NCBI GenBank assembly: GCA_021927905.1
Contig: BLLK01000040.1
Location: forward strand, 372,001 to 436,000
Reading direction: 5' to 3'
Origin: Chaetoceros tenuissimus
Lineage: Eukaryota > Bacillariophyta > Thalassiosirophyceae > Chaetocerotales > Chaetocerotaceae
Length of the DNA stretch: 64,000 nucleotides
The stretch's first letter is position 1. Each line of letters begins with the position of its first letter. The notes under the pieces were generated by a model. It was not told the DNA's origin and did no database searches. It was given only the letters and a program-made list of their open reading frames with translations. Both the position numbers and the translations under genes were made by a program. Of this stretch, positions 32,141-44,219 are shown piece after piece.

Positions 32141-33597
32141 CTACAGCTCAGGACCTGCTTCAAGGGCACCATGGGCAACTAAGTACTCGTAAAGAGTATC
32201 ATCTTCACCAAAATAGTCTGCTACAATATCCAAAACACTCGAACCTCCAGCAGTTTTCGCATTTAAGTCTGCTCCTTGGTCAGTCAAAAACTCGACAACA
32301 TCAGTATGTCCGCCTCGCGCAGCTTATCAAGTAAAGCAAAACAGGATGTTAGCATGACGGTCAGAACAAGAAATTTGCATAGCACCGAAACTGCTATGAA
32401 CAATTTTTAGCCGAAATAGTACTTACCTTCGTGAATTGGTTGCCAACCATTGTAGTCAGACAAGTGAAGAGCAGCTGCATCTTCTTTGGCAATACGAAGC
32501 AAAGCCTCTAAATTTCCATCTCCAGCTGCATCATGTGATTCATGACGACTGCGTTTCTCCTTCAATCGTCTATAATTAAAGGAAGGAATTGAGTCACTGT
32601 ATTCTCCTGCTAAAAACTTTTTAGCTTCTTCGCTCCCTTCCAAAATGTATGGTGGCAACCCTTCATACGTATCTGGGTCCGACTCAAAATGGATAAAAAG
32701 ATTTGCATAATACTTTCCTGTAAATGGAAATGGCCTTCCATGCATCACAGAATGTGATTCATACAAGACCATATCTCCAACTTCCATGGTAATGTTCCGG
32801 GCAACACCATCATGACCAATTACTTCTAATGGCCATGGTTCCGCATCAGGATCTTGATCAACGTTAATAATTGCAGAAGAAATAAGCGGCATTCTATCTA
32901 TATGAGGTGCAAGTACAGCACCTTCCTTATAAACGCGAATCCCATACAAGGATGAAGGAACCAAAGCCTGTCCAGTCCATTCTGAAATAGTTTTTATCGA
33001 AGAATCCCATAATTCATCCAGAAGCTCCTGCCCTCCACCTTCTAGGTCTTCTCTAGCAACATCTACAAATTTGGAAGGTTCTTTCCAATAATTCACAAAA
33101 ATATTTCCAGCGAACCAACTCTCATCTGCCTCCTTATGTTTGTTCTTTTCCCAAAACTCTTGCAACAGTTGAAAGACATGTTCTGGAGCACGAATCTTTT
33201 TATAACCGACATCTGTGAAGTTCACCATTGACGGAATTTGTACTGTATTATGGTGCAATCTCTCCAAGTCATTATCATCACAAATTGTATCCCCTTCAGT
33301 GTCTCGCCAGTGATCTCTGCATCCTTGCATATATTCTTGATAGAACCCAAGACGGTCACCTAGTGGTTGAATTGGCATATTTTTGTATTCATCTGGGGTT
33401 GGAATAGACGGGTCTACGTTATGTGGGAGCCATGGATAGTTTGTTGAGACGTGAATTGAATCTCCGAGCATAGGAAACGAAATATCATAGTCATAGTCTT
33501 CTGGGTTTCTCGCGGAAACACCAGCTAGCATGGAAGAGAAACGAAAATTGTTTTGAAGAAGAAAAAGAAAGATATGGAGAAATTGTCTTTGTCTCAT
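32141..33597 (-). CDS. Secreted 2OG-Fe(II) oxygenase (prolyl-4-hydroxylase-like) with C-terminal ankyrin repeats
   Basis: Exons 33597-32427 and 32322-32141 (GT-AG, phase 1) give 450 residues. The N-terminus is a signal peptide (FLHIFLFLLQ). The catalytic region has the HxD iron motif His232-Ile-Asp234 (LAPHIDRMP), a distal His in SVMHGRPFPF, and a conserved KYYANLFIHF segment; the usual 2-oxoglutarate-binding basic residue would lie there. After the intron the frame continues into an ankyrin repeat (WQPIHEAARGGHTDVVEFL, then GADLNAKTAGGSSVLDI). Prolyl-4-hydroxylase-like enzymes hydroxylate proline in secreted or wall proteins using O2, Fe(II) and 2-oxoglutarate. An ankyrin module on a secretory-pathway protein is unusual. 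The exon joint falls inside the ankyrin repeat and preserves it, which confirms the splice. Confidence 0.86.
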
Positions 33598-34171
33598 GTT
33601 TCTAACAATTTCAAGGGCTTTTGCTGAGTGATGTAATTGATGAGTTGCGATTTTTAGGGAGGCCTCAGTACACCTATGTCAAGTTCAGAGAAGTAGATAG
33701 ACTGTATAAAGATGATTTGGTAAAAATGGAAGGAAATCTAATAAAAGTGCTGTGTGTAAAAGTAGGGTTCTCATCATCGTAGTGCTCGTATGACGAGCCC
33801 ACCAACCACTAGACCATAAGGATCACCTTGTGGTCTCATGCTTAGCCATAGTATCTATACAATACCCCCCATGCTCTGACTTGTTAGAGTACGAGATAGT
33901 ATGGGCAGAGGTGCTTGTTGAGTGCTTCTGCTAGGGGTGGTGGGACATTGCTTGTGATGTGCTACCCCCAGGAAGGTTATGTAAGTCACTTGCCGAGGGA
34001 CGGGGTCGTTGAGGTCAAGTTACTGGAGAGTCTTTTGGTGGTGTAGTTGTAGTAGAATTTGGAACTATGTAGCTATTGTATCGATAGCTAGGGCATGCAG
34101 CAAACGAGTCTTTATTGCGCTGAGGAGTAGTTGAACTCGAAACGTTAAGGGCTCATAACCTATTTTAGTCT
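33598..34171. other. Intergenic with tRNA-like fragment
   Basis: No protein gene. On the minus strand, 33816-33802 reads TGGTCTAGTGGTTGG, a good tRNA D-arm/A-box match, followed by a hairpin with GCTCG and CGAGC arms. No B-box or acceptor-stem pairing could be found, so this is at most a tRNA pseudogene or SINE head. Confidence 0.3.
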
Positions 34172-36323
34172 CAGGCAAATTATATGGTGCTTTTGACACG
34201 TCACGGACATCTGTCACCACCCACTCCTCTTCCTCCTCTCTCACTTCCCTCGTTTTTTTCCAAAATCCATTAGAGTGTCCCTCCTGCTCTTTTTCAAAAT
34301 TAATTTTAGCAGTTGATAGATGATGCAGGGAAAAACAATGATGCGAAGAAAAAAAAAGTTCAGTCCTCTTCCATACAAAACTGATTCATCTATCTAATCC
34401 TATGTATGGTATGTGTGTGTGTATTTTCTTTTCCTTATCAAGCACTCATTTCACTTCTAAAGTATTTTTCACAGTTTTCTTTGTAAAAGGATGGGCTGAG
34501 ATATATGAGTAGGGTATGGCACAGTTTGAACAGCAGTTTCTGGTTCATGTGTTACTCGTAGTATCTATTTACTAGCCCTTTTTGCAATTAAGAGGAATTG
34601 TATCGCAGTTTCTACTTCTTATAGTATTATAACAAGGATCGACACAAATATGGTACCTGTGAGACATCTGATTTAATCCTCTTTTGTTCACAAGAATTGG
34701 TATTTTATCTCAGCTGTGTCAAGTTGTCTTTACAGTAGTGGTTGCATTCAAGTTGCTATTCCTTTTCTAATTTTTGATCTTATTGATCATCAATGGTTAT
34801 TACATCTACTGCAATCCTGTTGATCATTAATGGTGAAGATACACATGGCATCTGTGGTTGACTAAAAGCCCAAGTGGATATAACAGCTACGTGAAATGCG
34901 TGAGATGATGAAGCTTTTGATTTGTGAGTTGATGAAGAAAGAGACTGATAAACGCATTTGCCTTTATAAATCAAATATATTTCTTTCTTGTAAAATAGCA
35001 ATGCTTTTATGCATCTTTTCAAATCCATTTATGATATCAAATTGTAAGATTACATTATAATTGTCAAAAGAGAATCACTTCCCCTACGTATCCATTCAAT
35101 GTTGTTATGTTTTTGTAGTCAACGGCAATCGTTTGATTATCATACTCAACCTTCTGATTATCAAAGATTGTGTATTGATAATCAAACTAAAAGCTCTGAT
35201 TAGCAAGGATTGGGCACTGATTATTGATGAACAATTACTGTTGTCAAAATTGGCTAAATTTTTAAGAATCAGATGGAAAGGCTTGATATTCGAAATCAGA
35301 CTTCTGATTATCAAACCAATATATCTAAATATCATTGCTTTGAATCTGATTACCAAACAAATATGTTTGAATATCGTTGCTTTGAATCTGATTATCAAGT
35401 CACGTTTATCTGACAACACTTTTGCAATGTTTTCCCACATTTTATTACAAAAACCATGATAATCAAGTTTAATCTTTCAGCATTCAAGTTTTGTGGTTTA
35501 ACTATCAATTGATTTTATTCTTTACTTAAAATTGCGATAGTCTGGTTCTCTTAATAATTAATGTGGTGGATATCAATGCGTACAACTTTGCAGAAGTCCA
35601 GTCTCCCCTTTTCTTCCTTCTTGTGGTCTACATATGTTTATGATAACACAGCAGCTCTATGTTTTAACATAATCCATTATCATCCTCTTACTTGTTTCAA
35701 AATTTCAATTTGGATTCAATTCCTGGTCTCTACCTCCAAGAGATACATTGCAAGTAGACATTGGCTTTCTAATGAACCATTCAACAGAAACACTACAGTG
35801 GATATCTACTTGATCTTGATTCTGTCTCTTGGTTTCACCATTGTTCCGTTTCGTTGCGTGAAGATCTTGTAACTAACACATGAACCTGAGAGAGCTTCAC
35901 CTTTGCAATTCCCTTTCGTTGTGTTGTCACATGAACCGGAAATGGTCATTCAAATTATGCCATACCCTACCCTTCTTTCTTATTCCATCCAGATACTTAA
36001 AAAAAAACTGCAACAAAAGGCAAAAAGCGTGCTTGATATAGAAAAGATAGCAGACAATAGAAAAGATAGCAGACAAACATACCATACATAGGATTAGATA
36101 GATGAATCATCAGTTTTGTGTGGAAGAGAGGAGCAAGGATGACACATGTTCGTTGTTTTGTTTCCTCCAAAAGCACCAACGGCAGAAATTCAAATTTTTG
36201 AAAAAGAGCAGGAGGGACACTCTAATGGATTTCGGAAAAAAACGAGGGAAGTGAGAGAGGAGGAAGAGGAGTGGGTGGTGACATGTGTCCGTGACGTGTC
36301 AAAAGCACCATATAATTTGCCTG
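34172..36323. mobile_element. Non-autonomous long-TIR (MULE-type) element
   Basis: A 2,152-bp element whose ends are inverted repeats of about 129 bp (34172-34300 against 36323-36195) with only a handful of mismatches. Patchier inverted similarity extends at least 250-350 bp inward on both sides. Both ends start CAGGCAAAT, exactly as in the MULE at 14952, and share TATG and a GAC..GTCA block shortly after. No transposase or other gene is encoded. I infer a non-autonomous derivative moved by the MULE transposase. No clear target duplication is seen. Confidence 0.8.
35140..35410. repeat. Iterated CTGATTATCAAA-type motif
   Basis: Variants of CTGATTATCAAA recur in the element centre (35152, 35218, 35303, 35345, 35387 and inverted at about 35175). 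This includes a 42-bp tandem pair built on GCTTTGAATCTGATTA at 35337 and 35379. It is AT-rich and appears non-coding. Confidence 0.7.
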
Positions 36324-36532
36324 ACATTGCTGTAAGGTATTCGTATAATAGGTTTATAGCCCAAAACCTGACGTACATAGGAGCACCTTCATGCAAATTT
36401 TCAGTTTGAAATTGCATACATAACGAACATTTTCATGAAATAAATGTACAGGGGTCAGTTATTACTACTTTAATTACATATCTTTATTTACCTTTTCATT
36501 TATAGACACAAGAAAAATATTGAATTTCAAGA

Positions 36533-38061
36533 ATGTGCTCTGTTGGGAAAAAGGCACTTGTGTTTCTACTAGGCTTCACGTTTCAAGTATCGGCTTTTAC
36601 AAATCCATCTTTCTCAGAAAGATCGTTTGACTTACATGCAAAGTTTCAATCTCAATTTTCTGCAGACGATCATCATTATGATTCAACATTATCTTTCGAG
36701 GAAGCAGTAAGGAAAGGATGGCAACCAGAACGGGGATCCTTTGCAGGAATCAGACGTAAACATCAAGCTACAAGTACACAAAGAACTATGAGTGATGGTG
36801 CAATCATGCCTGATGGAGGTCTTAGTCCATGTATCATCAAGGTCGTAGGAGTTGGCGGAGGAGGATGTAATGCTGTAAGTTTTGAACATTGTGAATATTT
36901 CCTGATATTATTGATATTAATTTTATATGAATATATATCGACACCTTGAACTAACACTTCCAATTAATTTTTTAGGTTGATCGTATGCTTGACACTCGTG
37001 TTGGAGGAGTTGACTTCTGGGCAATTAATACAGATGCGCAAGCTCTTGGACGTTCCAAGGCCAAAGGAGCAAAAGTACTGAATATTGGATCGACTGCAAC
37101 ACGTGGACTAGGAGCAGGTGGTAATCCAGAAGTTGGGCGTGCAGCTGCAGAAGAATCTCGTCGTGAAATTGCTGCTGTAGTAGAAGGTTGCGACCTTTGT
37201 TTCGTTACAAGTGGTATGGGAGGTGGAACAGGAAGTGGAGCTGCACCTGTTGTAGCTGAAGTTGCAAAGGAAGCTGGAGCACTCACTGTTGGGATTGTTA
37301 CAAAGCCATTTCGATTCGAAGGAAAGAGAAGAATGACACAAGCAGTAGGAGCAATCAAGAGGCTCAAAGAACACGTTGACACAGTCATTATTGTTTCTAA
37401 TGATCGACTTTTAGATATTATTCCTGATGATACTCCTATGAACAGAGCTTTCGCAGTAGCAGATGATATCTTGAGACAGGGAGTTGTTGGTATTTCCGAC
37501 ATTATTATCAAACCAGGTCTTATCAATGTGGATTTTGCGGACGTACGTTCTGTAATGAGCAATGCTGGAACTGCTCTGATGGGAATTGGAATTGGGTCTG
37601 GAAAAACTGGAGCAGAAGATGCTGCAGGAGCAGCTATTTCCAGTCCACTTCTCGACTCTACTATTGATAATGCAAAGGGAGTTGTATTCAACATTAGTGG
37701 AGGAAGTGACTTGAGTCTTGCTGATGTGAACAGAGCTGCAAGACTTATCTATGACTCCGTGGAAGAGGACGCAAACGTTATCTTTGGAGCATTAATTGAC
37801 GAATCACTTGGAGATTCTATTTCCATCACTGTTCTTGCTACTGGATTTGCTGATAAACTTGGTGAATTTGGGGGTGTTGAACAAGCTCAGGTTGACTTAT
37901 CAGAATTAAATGACGTGAAAAAGGATATGGTGAAAGAAGCCAAGTCACGTACAAAGTCAGCCCCTGTCCCAGCTCCATCTCCTAAACCAGCTCCCGTAGC
38001 TCAGGTTGAAAATGAGGACATTCCTTCGTTCTTGAGAGGGCTCAAGAGAAAGAAGAAGTAA
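36533..38061 (+). CDS. ftsZ: Plastid division protein FtsZ
   Basis: Exons 36533-36874 and 36976-38061 (GT-AG, phase 0) give 475 residues. A signal peptide ends in VSAF, the ASAFAP-type motif of diatom plastid proteins, followed by a transit-like region. The tubulin-like GTPase then follows: GVGGGGCNAVDRM (exon joint inside), GGGTGSGAAPV (G-box), and the T7 catalytic loop region NVDFADVRSVM. The C-terminus is Pro/Ala-rich and ends in EDIPSFLRGLKRKKK, close to the conserved FtsZ tail peptide (D-I-P-x-F-L-R). FtsZ polymerises into the inner plastid division ring in the stroma. All family motifs are intact. Confidence 0.96.
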
Positions 38062-38533
38062 GCAACAGATACAGAAGGGAGAATATATAGACAATATGTG
38101 TAGTAGATACATCTTCAAGGTGAAACTGTGTGTAAGGATCGGGAAATCTGCCTGTTTTAGTTTCACTTATTTCTAAATTTAAGAACCAAAAGCTACATGT
38201 CATAGTTTGTTGCACTTATTAATTTTTATCAAAGAAAAGAAACATCCAATGCCGACACTGTAAGAGACACTAACCCGACGCGGAGACAATCATACTGTCC
38301 AGGCAGTACGTACAGGTGCAACCTCACTTTTCCCCCTTCCTTTCCCTTTTGTTTTTTCATCGGTCTTCCGAGCGCCATTCAAAATAGAGGAAGAAAAAAA
38401 GCTGCTCTTCTTTGAAAATAATAATTCTATTCTTTGCTTTCACACACAACAATTTGTTACGTAATCTGTGTTACCTCTTAACAGTGTTGCCAAAGTCAAG
38501 AAAGAAAATAATTCTATACTAAGCCTTTTCAAT
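38062..38533. other. Intergenic, NOG1 promoter
   Basis: No gene. It contains the GTACGTAC palindrome at 38306-38313. Confidence 0.35.
38306..38313. promoter_or_regulatory. GTACGTAC palindrome upstream of NOG1
   Basis: Octamer 228 bp upstream of the NOG1 ATG, part of a recurrent motif set in this window. Confidence 0.35.
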
Positions 38534-40699
38534 ATGCCAGTTTACAACTTCAAAAAGATGGGGCCAATCCCCTCATCTACAGAACTCATTGATATTGTTC
38601 TGACAAGAACTCAAAGACGCACACCTACTGTAGTTCATCCTGGTTATAAAATTAACCGTATTCGCAGTTTTTAGTAAGTTACAACATTGATCTGTTCTAT
38701 TATTGATGAATATCAGGTATTCTTATGCTTATTCAACTTTTATAGCATGCGAAAAATCAAGTTCACACAACAGACGATCTCAGAGAGACTCACTGCAATC
38801 CTCACAGATTTTCCTCGTTTGAACGATATCCATCCATTTTATGCAGATCTTTGTAACACACTTTACGACAAAGATCACTACAAGCTTGCGCTTGGACAGA
38901 TCAATACTGCGCGTTCTCTTGTTGATGCAATTGCACGTGATATGATTCGTATGGTTAAATACGGTGACTCCCTATACAGATGCAAGTGTCTAAAGCGTGC
39001 TGCTCTAGGTAGAATGTGCACTGTACTGAAACGCCAAAAGGCAAGTTTGGCATATCTTGAAGAAGTTCGAAAACATATGTCACGTCTTCCTGCACTCGAC
39101 CCAAACACGAGAACTTTGCTCATGACAGGTTTACCAAATGTTGGAAAATCAAGTTTTATGAATAAAATCACAAGAGCAAATGTTGATGTTCAGCCATATG
39201 CATTCACAACAAAATCTTTATTTGTTGGTCATTGTGACTATAGATACTTGAGATGGCAAGTTATTGATACACCTGGAATTTTGGATCACTCTTTGGAGGA
39301 AAGAAATACCATTGAAATGCAAGCTATTACTGCATTGGCACATTTAACTTGTTCGGTACTTTACTTCATTGATATCTCTGAACAGTGTGGGTACACTATC
39401 GAGCAGCAGTGCTCCTTGTTTAGAAGTATCAAGCCTCTATTTGCTAACAAGGAACTAATTGTTGTTGTCAATAAAATCGATGCACAGCCTTGGGATACAT
39501 TGGACTCAGACAAAAAGAACATGATTGAGGAACTTGTCAAGGATGCTCCAAATTGCTCATTTATGACTATGTCAAATATGTCTGAGGAAGGAGTAAGTGA
39601 AGTTAAGGCTTTGGCGTGTGATAGACTCCTTGCTTCACGTGTTGAAAGTCGTATCAGTGGAAGAAAGGTTGAGGGTGTAATGAACCGTCTTCAAGTATTC
39701 CACCCTGAAGCAAGAGATAATCTTGATAGAGATGTCTACATTCCGGAATCTGTAAAGAAAGCTCAAGAACTTGGAAACTTGAAGAATAAGAGAAAATCCA
39801 GAATTGGGTATGCGCAGACAAAGGACGATGTTACATCTGATGATGATATGGATATGGATGAAACAAAGAAGACTGCACGTGACTTAATGTGGGAAAATGG
39901 AGGACCTGGAGTATGGGCTCCTGACTACCGTGAAATCTATGACCTCAAAAACCCAGAATGGAGATTTGATACTATTCCTGAAATTTTGGATGGGAAAAAT
40001 ATCATGGATTACATCGACCCTGATATCGAAACGAAACTTGCTGCTCTTGAGAAGGAGGAGGAACAGCTTGCTGCTGAAGCAGATGCTGCTGCTATGGGCG
40101 ATGATGAGAGCGATCTTGACGAAGAGGAGGAAGCTGCTATTGAAGCAATAAGAGAGAGGAAGGCAGAAATGAGAATGATGTCCAATGTGAACAAGTCAGA
40201 GAATAAGCCAATGATGCCAAGAGCTATTCGTGGGCGCATGAAGGATAAACATGATAGAGGTGCACTAGATGCAGAAAATATCAAGAAGAAGATGGATGGA
40301 TATGGAGTAGATACAAGTGCAATGCTTGAAAGAGGTAGAAAGCGAGGTCGTTCCGTTGAGAGACGTCTTACAAGAGCACTTCCAGGATCTTCTGATGATG
40401 AAAATGAAGATATGGACATGGATGGATTGAGTAAGAAGCAAATAAAGAAACAGAAAAAAGAGAAGACTGATAAAAAGAAGAGAGAACACAGTCTTGCAAG
40501 GGCTCATTCGAAACCACGTGAACCTTCTCAAGTTGGACTCAAGGATGAAACTGCGAAGAGTATCGCCAAGAAGCTTGACAAGCAAGGAAGAAAGCATTGG
40601 GAAGGATTGAGTGGAGAGGGAGATCAACGAAAGTCAGTGCATTTGGTGAAGTGGATGAATACAGGAAAGAAACGTATGGGAACACACAACAAGAGATAA
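38534..40699 (+). CDS. NOG1: Nucleolar GTPase NOG1 (GTPBP4), 60S ribosome biogenesis
   Basis: Exons 38534-38673 and 38746-40699 (GT-AG; the split codon becomes Tyr) give 697 residues. The joint rebuilds [14 protein letters not shown], diagnostic of NOG1. The N-terminal helical domain is followed by an Obg/HflX-type G domain with G1 [10 protein letters not shown]3 DTPG and G4 NKID. The NOGCT region follows ([26 protein letters not shown]), then an acidic and Lys-rich tail. NOG1 binds pre-60S particles in the nucleolus, inserts its C-terminus into the polypeptide exit tunnel and leaves in the cytoplasm. All G motifs are intact and length is normal for the family. Confidence 0.96.
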
Positions 40700-40858
40700 A
40701 AACTACTAGCCTAATCTGTGTTTACAAATTTATTACTCCAAGTGCTGAAAACTATGTACTCGTAGTCTGAATCTCTTCCACACTACCAAGATCATATCAT
40801 TACTCGTATGTTGAAACTTTTTATGATTACTGAGGATCAATTGAACACTAACAAGAAC

Positions 40859-40870
40859 GTACGTACGTAC
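40859..40870. promoter_or_regulatory. GTACGTACGTAC upstream of FKBP
   Basis: 12-bp palindromic run 236-247 bp upstream of the FKBP start. Confidence 0.35.
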
Positions 40871-40939
40871 TGTAACAGAAAAAAAGAAAATGGCGCGATC
40901 AGATAAGAACACCTTTTATCCACTCATTTTTAGATAGTA

Positions 40940-40950
40940 GTACGTACGTA
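40940..40950. promoter_or_regulatory. GTACGTACGTA upstream of FKBP (second block)
   Basis: Second run, about 156-166 bp upstream of the FKBP start. Confidence 0.35.
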
Positions 40951-41105
40951 TCTCAATACGTACATTGAGCAATCATCCAATCCACTGGTCAATCATCTTT
41001 CGAAATCAATAACATCAAACATCATCCAACAAGTACCTTACCCTGGAGTTACATTACATTCTGCGGAAGTGTTTCCTCTCATTTAGTCAACTTCATACCA
41101 TCAAT

Positions 41106-42182
41106 ATGCGTATTATCTCTGTAACTGCAGCAATATTTGCTGTCTCCACCACATATGTAAATGCATTCAGTGCTGTTTCGAAGGTTGCTGTTTCTCGCGA
41201 TGCAATTAGAAGCAAAAGTTCACTATGTATGTCTGACGAAGCACAAGATCCTGATAGAAAAGAACCAATTATTGACAAAGCACCGACTGAGGAAGGGTCT
41301 CATGAAGAACTTATGTATTGCCTTGGGGTAAACCTAGGTAAGAAGTAATGCTGCAAAATGACCTTTTGCGATGTAATCCGATTACTAAGTAATTGTTATT
41401 TCCAGCGAGACAATTGGGGGACATTAGGCCATTGGTGGAAAATGGAGAAGAGCTCACTTATGTAGCAAAAGGATTACTGGATACTGTTGTTGGGCGATTG
41501 AGTGAAGAAGGCCAATTGAACCTTTTGCAAAGTAGAAAAGTCGATTTGAATAATATGATTACTGAAAGAGCGTACGTATTGTGCATTTGAAAATTTGTAA
41601 TGTATTCAAAGTTATCTAATTTTCCAATCTGAAACTCATCCATATTCATATTATGAATATAAATCGTGAAGAAACAATATCCGTAAAAATATTGAAAGAG
41701 CAGGAGAATCAATGTTGGAGACAATGAGTACAACTGAAGGTGTTGAAACACTAGCTTCTGAAGTTCGTTTGCATATACTTGAACATGGAGAGAAGGGTAC
41801 TAGACCAAGTGCTGCAAGCGTAGTAAAGGTTCATTACCATGGGACTCTTCCAGATGGAACAGTATTTGATTCGTCTCTTGGACAAGAAGAACCACTTAGT
41901 TTAGCTGTAGGTCAATTAATTCCAGGTTTCAAGGAAGGTGTTTTGAAAATGCATGAAGGTGACACTGCAATGATTGGAATTCCTAGTGATCTAGCGTATG
42001 GTGAAGAAGGAAGTTTAGATGGAAGAGTTCCTGGTGGCGCTGCCATCTTTTTCAAGGTTCAACTTTTGGAAGTTGTATCTGCGGGGATCGGAGGAGGACC
42101 TGAGCTTCTTGGTGCCGATGGAAAGAAATTGAAGAAAAATGGTGGAAGTGGACTTTTGGGAGTAGATGGAAAGCCATTGTAA
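41106..42182 (+). CDS. FKBP-type peptidyl-prolyl isomerase, plastid-type leader
   Basis: Exons 41106-41337, 41406-41571 and 41699-42182 give 293 residues. The second intron joint inferred here (GTACGT donor, AG then A) is the only one keeping frame. The N-terminus is a signal peptide ending VNAF (ASAFAP-type), so plastid import is likely. Residues about 65-130 match the helical FKBP_N dimerisation domain of Mip/FkpA-type isomerases (LGVNLARQLGDIRP). The catalytic FKBP domain follows: VVKVHYHGTLPDGTVFDSS, LIPGFKEGVLKMHEGD, and LAYGEEG...VPGGAAIFFKVQLLEV. It catalyses cis-trans isomerisation of prolyl bonds during folding. A Gly-rich C-terminal tail completes the protein. Confidence 0.92.
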
Positions 42183-42559
42183 AGTAGAAATATCTATCTT
42201 ATCTTCAGTATCTGTAATAAGATGGATCTGTACGTAGCTACATAGATCTAATCCCTTTATTTGGCTAGTAGAATGTCTTCAATTACCTGTCCGATGTGGA
42301 TAGTTGTAGAATTTGCGCGAATAATAGTGACCTTTTTTGTGTTTCAACAAAGGTCACAATAACCACGCAAGCATTCTTTTGAAGCATCGTCATCATTGTT
42401 TAGTTTGCCTATTTCCTTCAATTCCCTATCCAAAGGGTATTTCGCCTTATTCCAATCATATTATTATTCACCAGCACTCATTTCTTTGCTTGAGTAGCAT
42501 AGTTTTCTTTGAAGTTATTTTGAATCTCATTACTTCTTTCGATATAAATAAAAAGAAAC
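42183..42559. other. Intergenic between FKBP and desaturase
   Basis: 377 bp without a convincing gene. It presumably includes the FKBP 3' UTR and the desaturase promoter. Confidence 0.3.
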
Positions 42560-43923
42560 ATGTGTAGGCCATCCACAAACAGTTCGACTGAAGCAGAAAA
42601 GCTTGCACAGGGTGAAGAATGGATCCCAAAGCTAGACCTTCAAGCATTTGCAAAAGAAATTAAGGAACTAGGAGATAAACTTGAGAGAGAACAGGGAGAA
42701 GCTGATGTTCGCCATTTGAACAAAATTGTAGGCTGGTCTAACATGTGTGCTCTCGTAGGAATGCTCACTATGGGACTCAAAGTGAGCTTGTTGCCAATCG
42801 TAGCTCTGTCCACTTGGACCTTTTCCAGATGGACCATGATTGCGCACCACACCTGTCATGGAGGCTATGATAAGTGCCACCCGAACAAGAATCGCTGGCA
42901 TAGATTCAAGTTTGCAATCGGTAGCTTCTGGCGCCGTCTTGCTGACTGGTTTGACTGGATGATGCCTGAAGCATGGAATGTAGAGCACAACAATCGCCAT
43001 CATTACAACCTCTCTGAGATTGAAGATCCTGATCTTGTGGAGAACAACCTCGCAGAACTTCGTGATATGAAAGCTCCGCTTCTTTTCAAATATATGTATG
43101 TTTTTGCTGCAGCTTGTACATGGAAGTGGCTATACTATTCCCCAAACACATACAAGGAACTCAAGCTTGCAAAATGGCGTAAGTGAACAATTTCTTTTCA
43201 AATAGTGGAAGTTCCATGTTTGAAAATTAACTAACTTTTTTGTTCGATACAGGACGTGAAGGAAAGAAGATCCCAGACGGAGTTGTTCCATCAGATGCAG
43301 TCACCATCAAGACTCTATTGACCCAAAAGATTCCATTCTATTCACTCTCTGAATTCGTAATGATTGTTATTGGGCCATACTTCCTTATTCACTTTTTCAT
43401 TCTGCCTCTGCCACTTCTCTTCATTCAGCAATATCTTGGAAGAGATGATATGTACATGAACGCTGTCAAGAACCTTTTCCTTGCAGATATTCTTACCAAT
43501 CTTCACGGCTTTGTTGCAGTTGTTACCAATCATGCTGGAGATGACATGTATCGTTTCCGCGAGGGATGCCGTCCATTCTCTGGATCATTCTATCTTCGTC
43601 AGGTTCTTGCAAGTGTTGACTTTGCTTATGGAACAGATATTGTTGACTTTCTCCATGGTTGGTTGAACTACCAGATCGAGCATCACATGTGGCCAAATCT
43701 TAGTATGCTTTCTTACCAAAAGTCTGCTCCTCTTGTAAGGGAGATTTGTGAGAGACACGGAGTTCCATACATTAAGCAAAATGTTTTCTGGCGTGTAAAG
43801 AAAACTGTAGATATTATGGTAGGAAACAACAGCATGAAGTGGTTCCCTGAATCTTACGAAAAGAAGTATCTTGAAACCGATAAACTCATCTTGGCAGCAA
43901 AGAAAATGAGCAAGTCAGAGTAA
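42560..43923 (+). CDS. Membrane fatty-acid desaturase family protein
   Basis: Exons 42560-43178 and 43253-43923 (GT-AG, phase 1) give 429 residues. The three di-iron histidine boxes are present: AHHTCH (about residues 95-100), HNNRHH (143-148) and QIEHHMWP (350-351). Hydrophobic helices fit an ER or plastid membrane desaturase. There is no fused cytochrome b5, although the QxxHH third box is typical of front-end and sphingolipid-type desaturases, so substrate class is uncertain. No targeting peptide is evident. The enzyme would insert a double bond in a lipid acyl chain using O2 and an external electron donor. All ligands are intact. Confidence 0.88.
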
Positions 43924-44219
43924 AAATAATATCTTTTTATCATGTCCAATGTCTACCAAGTTTTGATTTCATTTTTTAACTATGCTTTGGAAATCTGCAC
44001 TTCTCACCATGGAATCTATTCTGTACTCTATGTTACAGCAATCTTTTGAACAAAATCACAACGAATCTGTAGTGTTTTCCAGTGATCGATCAAGAAGAGA
44101 AAGTCAGAGATTCTCCAGTCTAAAAAATAAGTTTGTGAGCTTACGCATGTTGAATTATTTTAATTTACTCTTTCTACAGAGCATCTATTCTCCATGATAG
44201 CCTTAACAAAAAGAACAAC
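43924..44219. other. Short convergent intergenic
   Basis: Spacer between the 3' ends of the desaturase and the ABCF gene. No gene is called. Confidence 0.3.

Larger units (their letters stand above)
40700..41105. other. Intergenic, FKBP promoter
   Basis: 406 bp without a gene. It carries two blocks of alternating GTAC (40859-40870 and 40940-40950) and a related AATACGTAC at about 40956. Confidence 0.35.

Noticed and set aside
34780-35459. ORFs of 82-132 codons in the non-autonomous element
   Set aside because: They arise from the iterated TGATTATCA motif and have overlapping antisense equivalents.
36972-37694. Minus-strand 240-codon ORF
   Set aside because: Antisense of FtsZ; Ala/Pro/Ser composition is a codon-bias shadow.
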